This document shows, one piece after another, positions 42,239-53,579 of a stretch of DNA of 64,000 nucleotides. The position numbers and the translations under genes are program-made. The DNA is taken from contig MU006236.1 in NCBI GenBank assembly GCA_010093685.1, positions 824,384-888,383 of the forward strand, given 5' to 3'. The stretch is from Ophiobolus disseminans (lineage: Eukaryota > Ascomycota > Dothideomycetes > Pleosporales > Phaeosphaeriaceae). Position 1 is the stretch's first letter, and each line of letters begins with the position of its first letter. Under the pieces are notes generated by a model. The model was not told the origin of the DNA. It worked only from the letters and a program-made list of their open reading frames with translations, and ran no database searches.

Positions 42239-44341
42239 ATGGCGCCAAAGGTCTTATACGGCAAGAAGAAGACGACGACCCGTGCGACGACCAGCTTCTC
42301 GAAGTTCATGTCGCCGGAGAAGGATGGGGATGCGACACAGCATGTGGGGAAGAACGCGACCGCTGTGAAGGATAACTGGCGGCAGCAATTAGAAGTTGCA
42401 GCGGAGAGCAGTGCGCAAGGCAATGGGCTGGAGGCTCTGGAGAAGGGACTGGAGAGTCTGAGGCTGGAGCAAACACAAACCGCGGGTGTGGTTAAGACAA
42501 CGGAGAAGAGCAGGTCACGAAAAGCAGTACTGGATCTCGACGCGGCAGAGACGAAAGAGAACCAGAGACCTGAAGATGATACATCAAGCCAAGAGGTGGA
42601 GCCGTCGACTTTGGGAACGGCGACTGTACGGCGGCAGAAAAGTGGGCGACGGGCACCTCTAAATGGTCGTGATGCAGCAGACTCAACAGACGTGAAAGTT
42701 CAAACGCTAGAAGCTCGAAACATAAAGGGGAAAGGACAACTTGGAACTAAAGATTCGCCCGCGTCGCCAACAAGGGTACCACAGCCTACATCGAGGTTAA
42801 AATCGAAGCCTGCCTCGTCTCCCCTAAGGCCATCACTCCCGACCCCCGAGCCTACACCAGAACCTGACGATATATACACCACCTACGCATCACCCCTTCT
42901 TTCAATGACGGACACCAACAAGATCAAGGCCTTTGACCAATGGTCTACGGAGCTAGAGGGAGTCTTTGACGTAACCAAGATTGCAGAGGCATCATTCTCA
43001 GAAGTGTACCGGCTATCGACCACCAGTTTGTCAGGAACCTCAAATCAGGAGTCTGTCTTGAAGCTTGTTGCGCTGAAAACCCCGCCGGACATACCTCTGC
43101 TTTGTCAGTCGCACACCCGCACGGTTAGGGATCGCGAGGGTCAGATCGCAAAGGAGCGGGCTGAGCGCGAAGAAAAGGATCAGTGGAAGTCTGAGGTGGA
43201 CGACGTTGTTTCTGAGGTCAAGCTCCTTCACAACTTGGCCCACATTCCTGGCTTCACCAACTTTCGAGATTTAACCATTCTACAAGGGCGGCCGACTCCC
43301 TTCTTTGCAAAGGCGTGGAAAGCGTGGAACAAGTCAAGGACTCGCGGCAAAAAGAGCGAATTTCCCGACCCGAGCAAGAAGACCAGTTACGAGGAGACAC
43401 AGCTGTGGGCTGTGATCGAGATGCAGGACGCGGGCACTGACTGCGAGAAGCTCATGGAGAACGGCGGTCTGAGCTCGATATGGGAGGTCTGGGATGTCTT
43501 CTGGGGCGTGTGCTTGAGCGTCGCAAAAGCAGAGGAGACGTGCAAGTTCGAGCACCGCGATCTACACATGGGCAATATCTGCGTTCGGTCGTCGAGATTG
43601 AACAGCGATGTGTTGGACACCACGATCAAAGATCCCACGCACCGAAAGTTCCGCTTCACTGGCCTCGAGACTACCGTAATTGACTACACGCTCTCCCGTG
43701 CGGACATCCTTGCCTCGCCCTCTCGGCGATCGTCCTCTTCGTCCGCTGGCACCGTCACCTCGTCATCTTCAATCTCCGACTCCGCGAACGTCGCATACCT
43801 TGATCTCGACAAAGACCCCGCACTCTTCACTGGCGATGCATCCGAAGAATATCAGTACGAGATCTACCGCTACATGCGCGGCGCGGCGCTCTACAATAAC
43901 CCTCTACAGAGCAGCCCACCAGATCCCACGTCCGAACCTCGGCGCTCGCCACGCAAAAACACGCATATCCGCTTCGACAGTCAGGAATCTTCTCAGAAGC
44001 CCGTCTTGGTGGGCGGCAGTGCGTGGAGTCAATTTCACCCAAAGACCAACCTTGTATGGGCACACTTCCTCCTACACAAGCTCCTCGCGCATCTAGACAG
44101 CTCAGCCAATACGCCAGACCAGCTATCGACGAAGCAGATCATGGCCGATGTCGAGGACAAGGGTTCCGAGCCATTGAAAGTCAAGAAGAAGGCACTGAAG
44201 CTGCACAGTATTTTGAAGAAGGTTAGTGAGCTGCTGTGTCCTGTTGCGCTGGGTAGGCAGGAGAGCCTGGGTAGTGTCAAGGATCTGGTCCTGCTTGCGA
44301 TTGATGAGAGGTGGCTAAGGACTGGCGATGTTGTTGGATAG
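42239..44341 (+). CDS. Haspin-type histone H3 Thr3 kinase
   Basis: ATG 42239 (MAPKVLYGKKKTTTRA) starts a 700-residue intronless protein. The N-terminal 270 residues are basic and disordered. The kinase begins near FDVTKIAEASFSEVYRLS; it has KLVALK, EVKLLHNLAHIPGFTNF, the catalytic loop FEHRDLHMGNIC and the haspin-specific TVIDYTLSR in place of DFG. YLDLDKDPALFTGD and YEIYRYMRG complete the family pattern. Haspin phosphorylates histone H3 Thr3 in mitosis to recruit the chromosomal passenger complex. All key residues are kept. Confidence 0.92.
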   Translation: MAPKVLYGKKKTTTRATTSFSKFMSPEKDGDATQHVGKNATAVKDNWRQQLEVAAESSAQGNGLEALEKGLESLRLEQTQTAGVVKTTEKSRSRKAVLDLDAAETKENQRPEDDTSSQEVEPSTLGTATVRRQKSGRRAPLNGRDAADSTDVKVQTLEARNIKGKGQLGTKDSPASPTRVPQPTSRLKSKPASSPLRPSLPTPEPTPEPDDIYTTYASPLLSMTDTNKIKAFDQWSTELEGVFDVTKIAEASFSEVYRLSTTSLSGTSNQESVLKLVALKTPPDIPLLCQSHTRTVRDREGQIAKERAEREEKDQWKSEVDDVVSEVKLLHNLAHIPGFTNFRDLTILQGRPTPFFAKAWKAWNKSRTRGKKSEFPDPSKKTSYEETQLWAVIEMQDAGTDCEKLMENGGLSSIWEVWDVFWGVCLSVAKAEETCKFEHRDLHMGNICVRSSRLNSDVLDTTIKDPTHRKFRFTGLETTVIDYTLSRADILASPSRRSSSSSAGTVTSSSSISDSANVAYLDLDKDPALFTGDASEEYQYEIYRYMRGAALYNNPLQSSPPDPTSEPRRSPRKNTHIRFDSQESSQKPVLVGGSAWSQFHPKTNLVWAHFLLHKLLAHLDSSANTPDQLSTKQIMADVEDKGSEPLKVKKKALKLHSILKKVSELLCPVALGRQESLGSVKDLVLLAIDERWLRTGDVVG

Positions 44342-44865
44342 AATGTTGATGACGTGTTGCATTGATGGTGTTTTGGGAGCATTGCATTGTTGGGAGTTAC
44401 ATCCACGGTGTACACGGGATAAGAGATGACTATCATGATAAGGTACGAATGGTATTGTCACGATTTTCGCGGCTGTAAGCTTTATTGCTCCTCAAAGTCT
44501 GGCTCGTGGGGATATGGGTCTTCCACTCTCACTTTCACTCCAATAGATGCCAGCCTATTGTTATTGAGAAAAGTGGTGCTTCTACTATGTCGCCACCAAG
44601 TGAAAGGTGCGCAAACAGTGCTTTCTATTGTCCGTCATCCCTGCAGCACCAGGAGGCTTATTCTTATTGTTAAGAATTTCCTTCTCTTTTCCCACGGACC
44701 ATCGCTGACAGCTTCTCCACTCAACCTCGACTGAAAAAAGTCAGGCTACTATCGAACTTCGCTTGTCTCCCGAAAGCTAGGCGCATATCAGCGACTCGCT
44801 GCTCTCAACTCATCCGCCCCAACACATCAGCTCACATTTTGTGCCTATTCACCTTCGTCGAGTAC
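44342..44865. other. Intergenic region
   Basis: No coding signal; 3' UTR of the haspin gene and upstream region of the next gene. Confidence 0.45.
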
Positions 44866-47058
44866 ATGGTTTGCGGATGCAGGGCCCTCTTGACCGCTCC
44901 AGAGAATACTATACTCTGTCATGCTGCTAGGGTAATACACTACAAGCAAGGCATCGATCCCGCTCCAGCTTACTGCCACCCGCTGCCCGAGGACGAGGAA
45001 ACTCGGTACGACGACCGGCCTGAGTTCTCTAACGTAATCTTTGGACACTGCGACAAGTGCCGACCAGCTGCCATAGAGCAGTTAAGCGAAGAGATACAGG
45101 ATGCTGTTACCGAGCGAGAGGAAGTCAAAGCCAAGGAGCACTTGTTGGATCCGGGTGTGTACAACCAGAATACACTCAAGGAGCTCAATAAACTGCTCGA
45201 ATCCATTCACGGGGTATACCATTCCGCAATGGAAGTTGCCCATGGCATCGAGCAGGATCTCCTTGAAGACCCCGAGCTTCTGCAGCGAGTCCCTGACGAA
45301 GAACTTCGCAACCATCTCCTCCAGCCTGGGATGGACAAGTACGTGGAGCTGTTCACAAGGGCGTTAGAACGCTGCATGCACTGGCTGGAGTGCCTGCACA
45401 TGCAGATGCAGCAGCACTTTCCGGAACGCATGTTTGTCGATCTTTACCATCTGGTGGTCAAGTAGCATACCGACGCTGGTAATAATGCGCAAACCTTGAT
45501 GGAGCTCATTGAGGTCTTGAAAGGCAAATCTACCCACGCATTGAGCGAAGAGGCCATCAAAGTGTTGTCGAATAACATTGTTGATTACATCAAGATGGAG
45601 AATCAGGGAATCGTACCGGGGCTTTCAAAACATGAACAGTTTGCCTACCTCGACTCTACACAACCTCTGCTGGAGCCTCCAACAGCCATTGTCGGGGCTG
45701 AGGTTGCCCGTCCTGATGTTATCACTGCAAAGACAAAGCGGACTCCCAAGGTGCCGATCCAAAAGCGCGAGGCAGTGAAGTCTCCACTGCGATTCCGAGA
45801 TGACAAACTTGCGAAGCCTCTGGGAATACATGATACCTCTCATTCTGACCGCGTACGCGATATTATCCGAATGCGCAATCTTGCGATACCCGTTCCCGAA
45901 CTTGGGGACGACGAGCCTGCTAAAGATCTGGTGGCAGACCACAAGCCATTCTCCGAGGACGACATCGTGCCCCGTCAAATTTGCGACTGGGAGCTAGAGC
46001 CCAAGAAGCGCGTGGGTCACTGCGATGAGCCATGCAATTGTCCGTTGCAAAACCCTGCCGGGATGAGCAGCGAAGATATTGGCATGACGTTCGCTCTTCC
46101 GGAGTCAGAATCTGAGGATGAAGACAGCGAAGACGAAGCCGCCGCTCGGCCGGTCGATGACAATGGACCCATTGCCTCACGCACACAACATGCGCTTAGC
46201 CAGAATCCGGAAAGCCTCCCCAAAAAGCCGCACCTAGAGAAGCAGCTTCCTTGTGTCACTGTTCCAAAGAAGCGCTTGACACCTAAACCTGAGCAGGCCG
46301 AGGGCCCGTCATCTCAATCACAGAAAGACACTCCTATGCCTAAGGATCAGCAAGCCACATTTGAAACCCGTCAAATCATGCCGGTCAAGAAAATAACTTT
46401 ATCCAAGGGTACCTCAACGATGCGAGAACCTACAGCGACGTCTGAAGACATACCTGAGAGCCCACAGACTACGAGCAAGCTCTCCGGTGATCTCGAGTTC
46501 GCCTCTTTCGCCGCAGACACCAAACAGTCGCTCTTAGACTCTCAGGCTCCCCCGACGCTCTCCAGCTCGATACCGAAGCCCAAGCGCTCGTCTCCACCCA
46601 ATCCCAGTTCCGTCTTCTTCCCCAGATTTGCCACGCGAGCATCTGGCTTCGCGTCCTCTCAAGTCGGCGACCGTGTCGCAGCACGCATGCAGTACCGCTC
46701 TCTCTCCGCCGGCTCATCAGAAACACAGTCGCCCTCCCGGACAAGGCCATCGCGCTTGCAATACTCCCCGGCCGACTCGCCCACCGCTGCGACGAAGCAC
46801 TCATCCGAGAACACGGAAAGCATGAGCGAACTGGATTTTATTTACCACCACTCGCCCTCTTCTCTTACACAGGAGAACGCCAAGGTGCAGCAAGCGCTAA
46901 GGACTAGGGGCCAGGCTATAAAGACGGACCCAGGACCGCGGAAGGAGCAGGGTCGTGTACGCGTTGCGGGCAATGTGGATGACCACGTCCTTTCAATGTT
47001 TAGCGGGAAGATGACGGAGAAGGAAGAATGCGCGATGAAGAAGCAGAAGCGGTCATAG
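44866..47058 (+). CDS. Unknown protein; reading frame interrupted once by an in-frame TAG
   Basis: From ATG 44866 (MVCGCRALLTAPENTIL) an open frame runs to TAG at 45463-45465 and then, in the same frame, continues to 47058. The joined region reads VDLYHLVVK-stop-HTDAGNNAQTLMEL, helical on both sides. The first part has Cys pairs (CGC, CDKC) and long amphipathic helices (EEIQDAVTEREEVKAKEHLL, ELNKLLESIHGVYHSAMEVA); the second is a long disordered Ser/Pro-rich tail with an acidic patch (ESESEDEDSEDEAAA). A 48- or 51-bp intron using a weak GTCAAG or GTGGTC donor could remove the stop; otherwise it is a nonsense change. No known family. Confidence 0.6.
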
Positions 47059-47334
47059 ATGGGGATTTCGATGCCTGTTGCGTTGGGAGGCTATGACTGT
47101 TTGTTGACTAAGAGTTCTCGACGTACTTTGGTAGTAGGAATCGTGTCTTAACTTGATTGTGTAACCCCAGTCATCCTCCCCAATATTGTGACATTGGTTA
47201 AACTAAATGCGATGTATCTTACCAAATGACTCTCAAACCCTTATCTCATGCATGACTGTAAAGATGTACATTGACCGAACTATATACACATGGCGTCATC
47301 AAAGGGCCCAAAAATTGGTTAATGTACACTTCTT

Positions 47335-48660
47335 TTAGTTCTTCTTCTTGTTAAGCGCATTCACCTTCTTCGCATGGTCGAACACCAGCTTCTTCGCCTC
47401 GGCATCCTCCAGGAAGATCGTGAAGCCGTCATCGTGGTTCTTTCCGTACGAGTAGCCGTCAAATCCAAATTGCCAGTACATGTCTGGCATCTTCTCCTTC
47501 AGGCTGGTCTCTTGCCAAATACCCAGGACTTCGGACCTAGTACGGTTGCTGGTCTTGCCAGTGTACTCGATCCTCTTGTCGTCGGTTAGCCAGCCATATT
47601 CCTCGTGCACGACCGGCTTGCGGGCTTTGCGGCCTGAAGCGGCATGGTCCTTGATCCACTGGGTCGTCCATTCAACAGTCTTGGACCACCAGTCGGGGTA
47701 GGAGTGGAAAACGCCGAAATCGATGTTCTTCAGTGTGAGCTCCTTGTCGAAGTCGCCGCCGTCGTAGCCGTTGTAGAAACCGTCGTCGGACTTGATGTTG
47801 AAGCCACCCTCACCTCCCCACGTCACCATGTGGTGGGGGTCAATGGACTTTATGAAGGTGCTCATCTCATCGATCCATTCTGTAATGGTATCGGGTGTGC
47901 ACTTGTCGCTACGCGGAAGATTGCGCACGCCGTCAGCGCCGCAGCGAGGCTCGTTGGCCAGCTCCCACGCAAATACGCTTGAAGAGTTGGCGTAGCGCTT
48001 CACAATCTGGCCAACGTATTTTTTGTACGCCTCTTTAATCTTCGGCTCGCGATAGAACTGTATACTGTTAGCTTTTATTGCGTTTTAAGTGATGGTTACA
48101 CAATGTTGAGACTTACATCGTCGTGGTACTTTCCACCAAGCTGTACGGTGTACACGTCCATGCCACCATAGTCAGCCCAGTTGTTAGTCAGAGCGATGAG
48201 TAGTTTCATGTCGGTCTTCTGGGCCGCCGCGACCACCTTGTCGAATGGCGTAATATTGATCTCCGCCTTGCCGTTGTCCCACCATTGAAGGACATTGGGG
48301 CTAGGTCCTGCGCCTTCTCCGCCGTACTGTGGGAGACCACCGGCTATGGTCGTCCGATTCCGGTCATTGAAACCCCAAGTGCGCATGACATTCAGGCCAG
48401 CCTTCTTCGCCGCACCAAGACCCTTCTCGACATCGGAAGGCAACTGCAATACGTCAGTATCTAACACCAAACATGATAAAGATTCTTACGTCATTGAATG
48501 GAAAGTAGTAGGCGTTGCTACCAGCAAAATAGAAGTCCTTTCCATCGAGTTTGAAGACTTCGCCATCTCTCGAAACAAAACCCTTGGGCGCCTTCTTGGC
48601 AATCACTGCCGCTGAAGCACTGGAGCTGAGCAGCAAGAGGGAAGCAATGTCGTAGCGCAT
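47335..48660 (-). CDS. Secreted mannan endo-1,4-beta-mannosidase, GH5 (subfamily 7 type)
   Basis: Three exons (48490-48660, 48117-48443, 47335-48057) joined by introns of 46 and 59 bp encode 406 residues. A signal peptide opens the protein (MRYDIASLLLLSSSASAAV). Then come FYFAGSNAYYFPF, NVMRTWGFND, NNWADYGGMDVY, the acid/base Glu in FAWELANEPRC and the nucleophile Glu in VVHEEYGW, plus DFGVFHSYPDWW. This is the GH5 fungal beta-mannanase pattern. There is no cellulose-binding module. It cleaves galactomannan and glucomannan of plant cell walls outside the cell. Confidence 0.92.
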
Positions 48661-50127
48661 CTTGACTGTAGTGGTTGCGGAGAACTGCTCTGCTGCTCCT
48701 GTCTCTGCTGCCATAACACAGCATATGTAGTCTCTGGGTCTTCAATTTCGCATACGCCATACCCTTCTCGATGCGGAGACTGTGACTGCGAGATCATCTT
48801 GTCCTGCAATATGCACTTCCCCAGATTATATTGAGATCGGAGGAGCTAAGAAGTCCGGAGAGCATTTTGATTGGCGCAATCAAACACCTAAAGTTTCCGT
48901 CGCAGGGATCTTCGTTTCCAGAACACCAAAACCCGGTACAGCCAGAAGATGGTATTGCGGACCTGCAGCCGCTGCAAACCCAAGCAGGGCCGTTCGTGAT
49001 AGTTTGGAGGCGACGACTGAGTCGAGATGCGGAGGTCCAACCTCCGGCACGTGGACCAAGGTAGTGTAGGCCCAGCTTCGAGGGGAGATCTCTACATCGC
49101 ACTCGAACCTGGACTGTGCTTGTATCATCTGATCTTGGAGCTGGCTTGTCATCAGAGTGCTCCACATCCGAACCTCAGGACCCTTGGTTTGTGTTGCGAG
49201 GTCAAATTTGCGTTTTTACCTATGACTTTGAGAACACTTCACCATACCGTAGAATAATGATATCTTCCACCGATGGGAGTGGTCGAAGAGCTATCTGCGC
49301 GACAACATACCAAGGTGGAACCACTCGACTACTTCCCTGGCCGCTCGATCAAAAGGTACGTCATGTTGTCCTCGACTCCGTAGCACTGTTAGGTAGTGAA
49401 TTCGATGTCTATACTGTCTTGGTGTGCGAAATTACTGCAAAGACGGAGCGAAGATGCGTAAGATGCAGTGGCTAAAAGACTGTGAGTGAACCTTGGAAGC
49501 TCTAATGTTGCCACTCCGTTTCAGGTTAGACGACGTTGGAAATTTTCAGGCTAGGTACGACACCTCGTGCGCCACACCATCGTCACAATCAGTTGCTCTC
49601 TATTGAGAAACTCGTACCATTAACGTACCTCACAAGCGAGCTGATCACTCTGCCAAGACCCTACTAAAACTACAACTGTACACAATAGTATAGCACTATC
49701 TAGGACTATTATAGATAATCGTAATAGGCTATTCTACTCAGAATCTACCGTGCATGTGCGCTAGTCGCCGCAGGTCGCTAGTCGCCTCACGAGTCACGAA
49801 CAACATGCTCACCACCACAAAAATGAGGTTATTATAACCGCCACAATAGTTATCATCGTGAGATATTTTAGAGGACCAACTAGTAACATGCTCGTGATGA
49901 CTTTGTATTATCTATATTTATGTAGAACCTTGATGTGGCGGCCACAAGAGCTGACTTTAGGTAGCGCAGGCTGCGCAGCTAGTGCAGCCTCTAGCAACGC
50001 AGCAACACCTTCAGAATCACTACCGCGTTTCTGGCGCTTCAGCGCAGATGCAGGAGGCCTTAAGGCTCTCCTCTTCCCTAATTAGGACGTTTAAGCAGCT
50101 TTTTCAGTGTTTTGAGCTTTGGTTTTG
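48661..50127. other. Transition from gene space to repeat-rich sequence
   Basis: No intact gene. At about 48949 a short plus-strand frame reads MVLRTCSRCKPKQGR, reminiscent of a zinc-cluster start, but no partner cysteines follow. From about 49650 the sequence becomes AT-rich with many TA steps, the start of the repeat block. Confidence 0.45.
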
Positions 50128-50430
50128 TGTAAGGGGCCAGGCTGAAGACAGCAGGAAGGCTAGGTTGAACAAAGATGAATTCGATGGAGTCTATCTAGAG
50201 CCAGAGAGCAGGCTGACTTTATAGCAGACTGCTGGCTTCTGGAAGTTTCTACATACATCAGCATTTGTCAGCTGTTAGAAGAACATATCTTGTTCTAGCT
50301 AGTTCCAGGACATTCCATGACGTTCTAGGACATTCCATGATATTCCAGGACATTCCATAACGTTCCATAATGTTCTAATAAACCGAAGTGTATCCACTAA
50401 GGATAGCAGAGGTCTAACCTCTTATATTAC
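50128..50430 (-). repeat. 3' LTR of Gypsy remnant A
   Basis: This 303-bp segment is closely related to 60034-60347 and, with a deletion, to 53360-53579. On the minus strand it follows a polypurine tract (GAGAAGGGGGG) and Gypsy integrase sequence, so it is the 3' LTR. It contains short tandem repeats based on ACATTCCATGA and a three-unit heat-shock-element-like box at 50237-50249. Confidence 0.75.
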
Positions 50431-50965
50431 CCCCCTTCTCTAGTTCTTGTAGGTGTTGTGTATTAGAAACTGTCCTTTGTCGCCTCTTCTAAATCTAGCT
50501 AGAAGCAACCTAGAGCGTTGATTGCGGTATAGAGCAGTGAAGGTTTCCTACTCATCTAGAGCAGTGTTGTCTTTAAGATTTTCTGCTAGCTTAAAAGTTG
50601 TTAGGGCGTATCTAGTCTATTTGACCTTAAAGAATAGTCTGTTCCTGTAGGTCACTTCAGCTATAATCTATTCCACTTCCAATTCTAGTTCTCTATTAAT
50701 TAGGACAGGTGCTAGTTAAGTATTGTTATTAGGCTAGCTAGGGAAGGGATCTAAGAAAGCTAGTCTTAAGCGATCTATATAGAAGACATTGTAGATGCCT
50801 AGTAGTGTGTTAAGCCTAACTAAGTGTAGGCTAATAACCTTAGTAACTGTGTATTTAGTATTCTTCTAGTTAAGTTTCTTGTTTAGTCTTCTATTTGATA
50901 GTTGTTTCCTGTAGAAGAGCTAGACTTTGTTGTTCAATTGTAGTGTAGGAGGTAGGCTAGTAAAT
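50431..50965 (-). mobile_element. Gypsy remnant A, integrase C-terminal region, RIP-mutated
   Basis: Read on the minus strand, this resembles the end of Ty3/Gypsy integrase (DKVWL..., RRLNKKLNWKN, KYTVTKVI, YNVFYIDRLR), corresponding to the usual KVWL...KLGPF...HPVFHVSLL pattern. Stops are frequent. It is cut on the right by the C-rich satellite. Confidence 0.65.
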
Positions 50966-51084
50966 GGGTATAGGTTAGGTTGGGGTTGGGTTCAGTCACG
51001 TGATGACCCAACTCTGACCTAACCCCAACCTATATTTTTTGCGCTAGTATGGGTATAGGTTGGGTTGTGGTCGCACTGACCTGT
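50966..51084. repeat. G-rich/C-rich satellite, left of the gap
   Basis: Units such as GGGTATAGGTTGGGTTGTGG and GGGTATAGGTTAGGTTGGG alternate in direction around TCACGTGA, forming a local palindrome. The same motif in reverse appears right of the gap. Confidence 0.6.
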
Positions 51085-51389
51085 NNNNNNNNNNNNNNNN
51101 NNNNNNNNNNNNNNNNNNNNNNNNNNNNNNNNNNNNNNNNNNNNNNNNNNNNNNNNNNNNNNNNNNNNNNNNNNNNNNNNNNNNNNNNNNNNNNNNNNNN
51201 NNNNNNNNNNNNNNNNNNNNNNNNNNNNNNNNNNNNNNNNNNNNNNNNNNNNNNNNNNNNNNNNNNNNNNNNNNNNNNNNNNNNNNNNNNNNNNNNNNNN
51301 NNNNNNNNNNNNNNNNNNNNNNNNNNNNNNNNNNNNNNNNNNNNNNNNNNNNNNNNNNNNNNNNNNNNNNNNNNNNNNNNNNNNNNNNN
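51085..51389. other. Assembly gap (305 N)
   Basis: A run of N lies between two blocks of the same C-rich satellite, so the missing sequence is probably more tandem copies. Confidence 0.99.
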
Positions 51390-51684
51390 GCGCAGGCAAG
51401 ATCAAAGATATCCAAATGCGGTGTGAATTAACTCAGAGGCATATAGGAGTGCGTAGAGACTCAGAAACCTTAGATTGTCTAACAACGCCTATAGGCCTTG
51501 TACGAAAGGGTATCAAAAAACTACTAAGCTATCTACAAACATGCACCCTTCCTCGTAGGATCTAGAGGATCCGGAGGATCCGGAGTCGGGCCGGATGCGA
51601 AGCGGGGTTGAAGCGGACCCGATACAGAGACAATGTAGAGGCAAGTAGAGGCAAAGCCTAATGCAACCTCGTTACACGACCCAG

Positions 51685-51875
51685 CTGGGTACCCCTAACC
51701 CAACCCCAGCCTATCGTCCGTGCGACCCTACCCCAACCTATACCCAGCCTAAAATAACCCTACCTAACCTCTACCCATAGCCCGTGCGACCCAACCCTAG
51801 CCTCAACCCAAAATCCGTGCGACCCCTACCCAACCTATACCCAGCGGTAGGTACCCCGAACCCATTTACCAGCCT
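51685..51875. repeat. C-rich satellite, right of the gap
   Basis: Repeated units contain CGTGCGACCC followed by ACCCAACCTATACCCA, at least three times, with AACCCTAGCC variants. They are the reverse complement type of the units left of the gap. Confidence 0.65.
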
Positions 51876-51899
51876 AGTAGGAGGCTTATGCCTATACTT

Positions 51900-52550
51900 A
51901 TTTGCCTAACGCTCCTACTCTTGTTGTGCTTTAGCTATTATAGTTTGTGCTATATTAAAAGCATGCTTAAGCTTCTTAACAATTACCTTTGCCTTGTTAT
52001 AACTAGAGCGCAGATATGCTTCTAGCTCTTCTTAGTTTAGTCCTTAAGAGATATCTAGTTAGATAGGGTCAATATTGTAGCTATGTTAAAGGAAGAAAGG
52101 CAAGACCCTTGTTGACCTTGCTTCGCGCCCTTTGATAGCAATTGAAGCTATTAGGAGAAGGTTAACCTAATTGCTCTGTCCCTACCTAATAAAGGCGCGG
52201 AGATAGGCTTTAATAATGCTGTTTATTCTCTTAGTAGATCTGTTAGTCTGTAGATGCTATGCTGTAGATAAGCAGCGTGTAATGTTTATTATCTTAGTTA
52301 GGATAGCCTAGAAATAACTATTAAACTAGGTACTACGGTTAGAGACAATAGCATTAGGTAGCTAGTAGTAGGCAACTACATAGCGCAGGAAATTGTAAGT
52401 AACTATATCTGCTCTAGTGTCCTTTAAGGGAATAAGAATAACATCCTTACTTAATTAGTCTGTAACAACAAGAAGTGTTGTATAGCTATTGCTTTCTAGT
52501 AGTCCTTTAATAAAGTCTGTTAATAAAAACACCAATTTTAGGCCTACCTA
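51900..52550 (-). mobile_element. Gypsy remnant, integrase core, RIP-mutated
   Basis: On the minus strand the frame reads LLTDFIKGLLESNSYTTLLV, then VILIPLKDT, LRYVVAYYWLPNAIVSNRST, the usual Gypsy integrase pattern (DFI-GLP-S-G, LVVVDR, LHGLP-SIVSDRGTQF). The two catalytic Asp regions are recognisable; the expected tryptophans and glutamines are stops. It probably belongs to remnant A, split by the satellite. Confidence 0.7.
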
Positions 52551-52887
52551 GTGCGCTTAAACTAGCGCCTTCGGCATCCCAAAACTATTAAAATCCATTT
52601 TAGACTATCGCGAAACAACCTTCCCTCTGTTCCTAGAGCCTCTAGGCTAGGGGTTAAGGAGTGCAGCTAGGTGCAAATCTGCTACCCTTATTGTTTAGAG
52701 CCTCCGTGTTCCGCGCACAGACCGCGTACTTATCTTATCAGCACCGCAAACACTACAAACACTAAGTGCGCACCTAGCTGCCTTTTTGCTCTATTTTCTG
52801 CAATCTACTCTTCCTTCTCTCCCTAGAGGTTAACTAGTACAGCTAGTAAGAAAAGAAAGAAGAGAAGAAGAAGTAAAATAGGGTACT

Positions 52888-53072
52888 TGTGAGGCGTTTG
52901 TAGGTAGGAGTTAAAGGATAAGTATACTAAGTAGTATTGAAGTAAGACGAATCCTTAAGGGACTTAGATAAGGGTCTACTAGGGGTATATATACGGGGCC
53001 ACACGTGACCCGAGGCTAGCCCGATAGGTCTCCGGAGGCTCCGCCTAGTCGGTATCCCAAATGGGCGTGACA
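52888..53072 (-). repeat. LTR of another retrotransposon
   Basis: On the minus strand the segment starts TGTCACGCCC and ends CTCACA (TG...CA), has a TATA-like box (GTATATATACCCC) and is preceded by a purine tract (AAGAAAGAGGGGGGCTAT), as expected for a 3' LTR. The internal part to its right is not recognisable. Confidence 0.45.
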
Positions 53073-53359
53073 ATAGCCCCCCTCTTTCTTGCGCTTCGTC
53101 CTAAAGCACATAGTAGTCCTTATGCGTATAGCAAGTTTGCTATACTATAGTAAACAGCAAGACGTGCAGCTTGCAAAGCCGCATGTAAATCGTAAGTGTT
53201 GCAGCTAACACATTAGCTATAGCAAGCGCTACTTCTATAAAACGCCTTAATCGTGCTCCTTAGAGCTGCAAGGGTTAATTAGATTCGTGTAGTAGGCCTA
53301 GTAACGCTCTAAGGCCTGTCTGTTCGTAGCGCGCAGCTGTTAAACAAAAAGTTTAAGGT

Positions 53360-53579
53360 TGTAAGGGGCTAGGCAGAAGACTGCAGAAAGGCTAGGTTTA
53401 ACCGTGATGAATTCGATAAAGACTATCTAGAGTAGGAGGGCAGGCTATCTTTATAGACAGGCTGCTTACTCCTAGAACCTTCTATGTACATTCCTATGGC
53501 GTGATATAGCGCACTATAATGCAATAGATGCACCGAAGTGTTGCCACTAAGGATCTAGAGGTCTAACCTCTTATATTAC
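53360..53579 (-). repeat. 3' LTR of Gypsy remnant B (shortened)
   Basis: Starts TGTAAGGGGCTAGGCAGAAG and ends CTCTTATATTACC on the plus strand like the other two LTRs but lacks about 90 bp of the tandem ATTCC region. Confidence 0.75.

Noticed and set aside
48949..49480. Possible Zn2Cys6 gene (CSRCKPKQ, later RRCVRCSG)
   Set aside because: Only two cysteine pairs 500 bp apart, no CX6C spacing, and stops between; not enough to call even a pseudogene.
50966..51875. Telomere
   Set aside because: The repeat is not a regular TTAGGG array, it is internal to the scaffold and flanked by Gypsy sequence on both sides.
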